From positions 34,840 through 98,839 of the forward strand of contig NZ_LMSM01000007.1 in NCBI RefSeq assembly GCF_001428125.1: DNA of 64,000 nucleotides, in the 5' to 3' direction. Positions within the stretch are counted from its first letter, which is position 1, and every line of letters begins with the position of its first letter. Position numbers and translations under genes: made by a program. Under the pieces are notes generated by a model. The model was not told the DNA's origin, made no database searches, and worked only from the letters and a program-made list of their open reading frames with translations. Origin of the DNA: Nocardioides sp. Soil774. Lineage in GTDB: Bacteria > Actinomycetota > Actinomycetes > Propionibacteriales > Nocardioidaceae. Shown piece by piece: positions 61,613 through 64,000 of this stretch.

Positions 61613-62047
61613 TCAGGTGCTGACGTCGCCCAGGACGGCGAGCACGTCGTCCGGGGTCTGCGCAGCGCCGAGGGCGGCGATGCTGGCGTCGTCGGTGAAC
61701 GCCCCGGCGAGCGCCTGGAGCACCGTGAGGTGGTCGTCGCCCGCACCGGCGATCCCGACGACGTAGGTCGCCGGGCTGCCCAACCAGTCGATGGGCTCGT
61801 CGTAGCGGATGAACGAGATGGCCGTGCGCCGGATCAGCGCCTTGGCCTCGTTGGTGCCGTGCGGGATGGCCAACCCGTTGCCCATGAACGTCGAGACCGA
61901 GGTCTCGCGCTCGTGCATGGCGGCGACGTAGGCCTCGTCGACGGCCCCGGAGGCGACCAGGAGCTGCCCGGCCTCGGTGATGGCCGCGTCCCGGTCGCGG
62001 GCCTGCCCGCCGAGCACGATCGCGTCCCTGCTCAGTACGTCACTCAT
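61613..62047 (-). CDS. mtlF: PTS sugar transporter subunit IIA, mannitol type
   Basis: The 144-aa EIIA has the phosphorylation site His63 in LAIPHGTNEAKA and family motifs FMGNGLAIP and VVGIAGAGDDHLTVLQAL. It passes phosphate from HPr to the IIB domain of the adjacent transporter. ATG at 62047 has AAAGAGG upstream; it is 95 bp after mtlA, probably in one transcript. Assignment to mannitol rests on family similarity. Confidence 0.88.
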   Translation of the reverse strand: MSDVLSRDAIVLGGQARDRDAAITEAGQLLVASGAVDEAYVAAMHERETSVSTFMGNGLAIPHGTNEAKALIRRTAISFIRYDEPIDWLGSPATYVVGIAGAGDDHLTVLQALAGAFTDDASIAALGAAQTPDDVLAVLGDVST

Positions 62048-62142
62048 CTGGCGCCTCTTTCCTGTGCTGTGGTCTGGAGCTCGGAGCGGGTCGTGCCCGG
62101 CCCCCACACGGAGGGCCGGGCACGCGGTGACACGGGATCGAC

Positions 62143-63660
62143 TCAGGCCCTGTTGCCCTCGTCGACCATCTGCACGATCTCGTCGTAGCGCGGGCTCGCC
62201 ATGAAGTTGTCCACCGAGACGTGCACGGCCGACGGCGTCTTCTGGCGCGCCCGGTCGGTCAGGTCCTGGTGGGTCACCACGAGGTCGTAGGTGTCGTCGA
62301 GGTTGGCGATGGCCTTGTTGACCACCGTCACCTCGCCGTGCCCGGCGTCGTGGATCTTCTTGCGCAGCACCGAGGCGCCCATCGCCGAGGACCCCATGCC
62401 GGCGTCGCAGGCGAAGACGATGCTGGTGATCGCCCGGGTGGCGGTGGCCGTGGCAGCACCGGCCCCGGCACCCCCGGCGAGGGCGGTGGAGGCGATCGAC
62501 TTCTTGCCCTTCATGGACTCCATCGAGCTCGTGGCCGCGGTGAGGTCGCCCTCGTCGTCCGACTTGTCGAGCTTGAGCAGCACCGCTGCCACCGCGAATG
62601 TCACGGCAGCCGAGGCGAACACCGCCAGGGTGACACCGAGGTAGCTGCCCCGGGCGGTCTGGGCGTACACCGCGAAGATCGAGCCGGGCGCCGCGGGGGC
62701 ACGCAGGCCCACGTCGAAGGCGACGTTGATGGCCACGCCGGTCATGCCGCCGGCGATCATCGCCACGATGAGCTTCGGCTTCATCAGCACGTAGGGGAAG
62801 TAGATCTCGTGGATGCCCCCGAGGAAGTGGATGATCGCTGCGCCCGGCGCGGTGGCCTTGGCGATGCCGCGGCCGAACACGGAGTAGGCCAGCAGCAGGC
62901 CCAGGCCCGGACCGGGGTTGGCCTCAAGGAGGAACAGCACGGACTTGCCGTTCTGCGCCGCCTCGGTGAGACCCAGCGGGGTGAGCACGCCGTGGTTGAT
63001 GGCGTTGTTGAGGAAGAACACCTTGGCCGGCTCGATCAGCAGCGAGGTGAGCGGCAGCAGGTTGTTGTCGACGAGGGTCTCCACGGCGTTGCCGAGGACG
63101 TCCATGATCTCGTTGACGACCGGCGCGACCACCCAGAAGCCCACGATGGCCATGACGAAGGCCACGATGCCGGCCGAGAACATGTTGACGAGCATCTCGA
63201 AGCCCGCCTTGACCTTGCCCTCCCACAGGGCGTCGGCGCGCTTCATGACGTAGGCCGCGAGCGGGCCGAGGATCATCGCGCCGATGAACATGTGCACCTG
63301 GCCGAGCTGCGGCGCGTCTGCGGCGAGCTTGGCGTTGAACTCGGCCACGAGCAGGTCGGAGCCGGCAATCGCACCCATGACGGCGAAGGCACCGACGACG
63401 GCGCCGCGGTCGCCGTAGACCATGCGACCACCGGTCGCGGCGATGAGGATCGGGAGCAGGTAGTGGATGGTCGGGCCGACCATCGTGGCGAGGTCGGCGT
63501 TGGGCAGCCAGCCGACGTCGATGAAGAGCGCGGTGAGCAGTCCCCAGGCGATCAGGGCCGGGATGTTCGGCATGATCATGTTGGAGAGGAACGTGCCGAA
63601 CCTCTGCACGTGGACCCGCGCGGACGAGCGCCCTGCGGGTGTCGGAGTTGTGGTCGCCAT
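62143..63660 (-). CDS. mtlA: PTS mannitol transporter subunit IICB
   Basis: The 505-aa protein has an N-terminal IIC membrane domain of eight or more helices (FGTFLSNMIMPNIPALIAWGLL, NHGVLTPLGLTEAA, FLLEANPGPGLG, IIHFLGGIHEIYFPYVL) and a C-terminal IIB domain with the phospho-cysteine in IVFACDAGMGSSAMG. It takes up and phosphorylates mannitol or a related hexitol. The IIA domain is separate (mtlF). GGAGG at about 63670 precedes the ATG. A double inverted repeat overlaps its promoter. Confidence 0.93.
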   Translation of the reverse strand: MATTTPTPAGRSSARVHVQRFGTFLSNMIMPNIPALIAWGLLTALFIDVGWLPNADLATMVGPTIHYLLPILIAATGGRMVYGDRGAVVGAFAVMGAIAGSDLLVAEFNAKLAADAPQLGQVHMFIGAMILGPLAAYVMKRADALWEGKVKAGFEMLVNMFSAGIVAFVMAIVGFWVVAPVVNEIMDVLGNAVETLVDNNLLPLTSLLIEPAKVFFLNNAINHGVLTPLGLTEAAQNGKSVLFLLEANPGPGLGLLLAYSVFGRGIAKATAPGAAIIHFLGGIHEIYFPYVLMKPKLIVAMIAGGMTGVAINVAFDVGLRAPAAPGSIFAVYAQTARGSYLGVTLAVFASAAVTFAVAAVLLKLDKSDDEGDLTAATSSMESMKGKKSIASTALAGGAGAGAATATATRAITSIVFACDAGMGSSAMGASVLRKKIHDAGHGEVTVVNKAIANLDDTYDLVVTHQDLTDRARQKTPSAVHVSVDNFMASPRYDEIVQMVDEGNRA

Positions 63661-63686
63661 GCTGATGTCCTCCAGTCGAGCGCGGG

Positions 63687-63741
63687 GTGATCCCCATCAC
63701 ATGATGTGGTGATTAAACATCACGTTCGGGCACGTTGCCAA
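63687..63741 (-). promoter_or_regulatory. mtlA promoter with two inverted-repeat operators
   Basis: On the minus strand TTGGCA (63736-63741) and TTTAAT (63712-63717) are 18 bp apart, predicting a start near 63705. Half sites read GTGAT (63687-63691), ATCAC (63696-63700), GTGAT (63709-63713) and ATCAC (63719-63723): two palindromes whose centres are about 22 bp apart, or two helical turns. One overlaps the -10 box and one lies in the leader, which suits a repressor. Confidence 0.6.
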
Positions 63742-63746
63742 GCATT

Positions 63747-63767
63747 CGGGCAGGATTTGTGCCCGAC
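63747..63767 (-). terminator. Short hairpin after the dehydrogenase gene
   Basis: TCGGGCA (63747-63753) pairs with TGCCCGA (63761-63767) around a 7-nt loop, 9 nt after the stop at 63777 on the minus strand. Confidence 0.45.
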
Positions 63768-63776
63768 TGTGTGGCT

Positions 63777-64000
63777 TTACCCCGGCAGCAGGCTGTCGAA
63801 GAACGCCTTCTCGGCCTCGGCGTTCCACGTGTTGCCGGGTCCGAGCTTCGCGGCCACGTCGGGCAGCCGCTGCTGCAGCTCGTCGAGGCCCGTCAGGGGC
63901 AGGTCGTGGATCTGGGGGAAGATCAGGACCTTGCCGGAGTAGCGGCCCTCGACCAGGGCCTGGAGGCCGTCCTTGGCCGCCCGCATCCCGCCGACGGCGC
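63777..64000 (-). CDS. C-terminal end of a zinc-type alcohol dehydrogenase-like protein (partial)
   Basis: Only about the last 74 residues are inside the window. DGLQALVEGRYSGKVLIFPQI and LPLTGLDEL match the ending of MDR-family zinc-binding dehydrogenases, including sugar-alcohol dehydrogenases. Its position before a mannitol PTS operon suggests oxidation of a sugar alcohol or its product, but the catalytic and metal sites lie beyond the edge. The start is outside the window. Confidence 0.65.
   Translation of the reverse strand, partial: AVGGMRAAKDGLQALVEGRYSGKVLIFPQIHDLPLTGLDELQQRLPDVAAKLGPGNTWNAEAEKAFFDSLLPG

Overview
The window is very GC-rich, densely packed DNA with many GTG starts and 4-bp GTGA/ATGA stop-start overlaps. 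It encodes a cytochrome bcc-aa3 oxidase (QcrCAB with CtaC/D/E/F), a PspA-PspAA-HtpX-PspAB operon, a DUF3043 protein and a mycobacterial-type adenosine kinase. Together these point to a chromosomal segment of an actinobacterium, most likely Nocardioides or another member of the Nocardioidaceae. The taxon is an inference; no rRNA or tRNA gene was seen.

Layout. Positions 1-981 hold Flp (type IVb) pilin genes, including a recent tandem duplication. Positions 1052-4891 hold a secreted gluzincin peptidase, a RipA-like NlpC/P60 hydrolase behind a cyclic di-AMP riboswitch, a membrane acyltransferase and a small Cys-rich protein. Positions 4950-5900 are a decayed IS110-family element. Positions 5936-19457 mix several GT-C/GT87-like membrane proteins with a NYN nuclease-like protein, a DEDDh exonuclease/GIY-YIG fusion, a stand-alone Lrp sensor domain, a large repeat-containing secreted protein, trpD and an atypical receiver protein. 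Positions 19366-29598 form the respiratory locus: a CtaG-like assembly factor, ctaE-qcrC-qcrA-qcrB on the plus strand, then ctaC-ctaD-ctaF plus an L,D-transpeptidase on the minus strand. The two halves converge on a strong terminator and a duplicated palindromic repeat of about 107 bp.

Positions 29729-32851 hold a cysteine desulfurase-TusA pair, adenosine kinase and an ErpA/HesB Fe-S carrier. Positions 33001-40491 hold glycerate kinase, an SRPBCC-GNAT pair, a GlgC-like nucleotidyltransferase, a secreted RCC1-repeat protein, nadA and an AlkZ-like protein. Positions 40488-44228 are a sensor kinase joined to the phage-shock operon. Positions 44413-46970 hold DUF3043, GNAT, a small membrane protein and AzlC/AzlD. 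Positions 46993-50354 are two tandem thermolysin-like (M4) proteases. Positions 50460-56497 hold dapB, a small methyltransferase, an M16 peptidase and the rpsO-pnp pair with a structured pnp leader. Positions 56632-59341 hold a GT2-methyltransferase fusion overlapping a GT87-like gene. Positions 59468-64000 hold a stand-alone molybdopterin oxidoreductase and a mannitol-type PTS operon behind a double inverted-repeat operator, with the end of a zinc-type dehydrogenase at the edge.

Regulation visible in the DNA: a c-di-AMP riboswitch, a candidate Actino-pnp leader, an 18-bp palindrome shared by the Flp units and the large secreted protein gene, several long perfect hairpin terminators, and at least ten TANNNT boxes placed 6-8 nt before a start codon, suggesting leaderless transcripts. 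Many genes concern the cell envelope (pili, peptidoglycan hydrolase and transpeptidase, membrane glycosyltransferases, membrane-stress proteins, secreted proteases).
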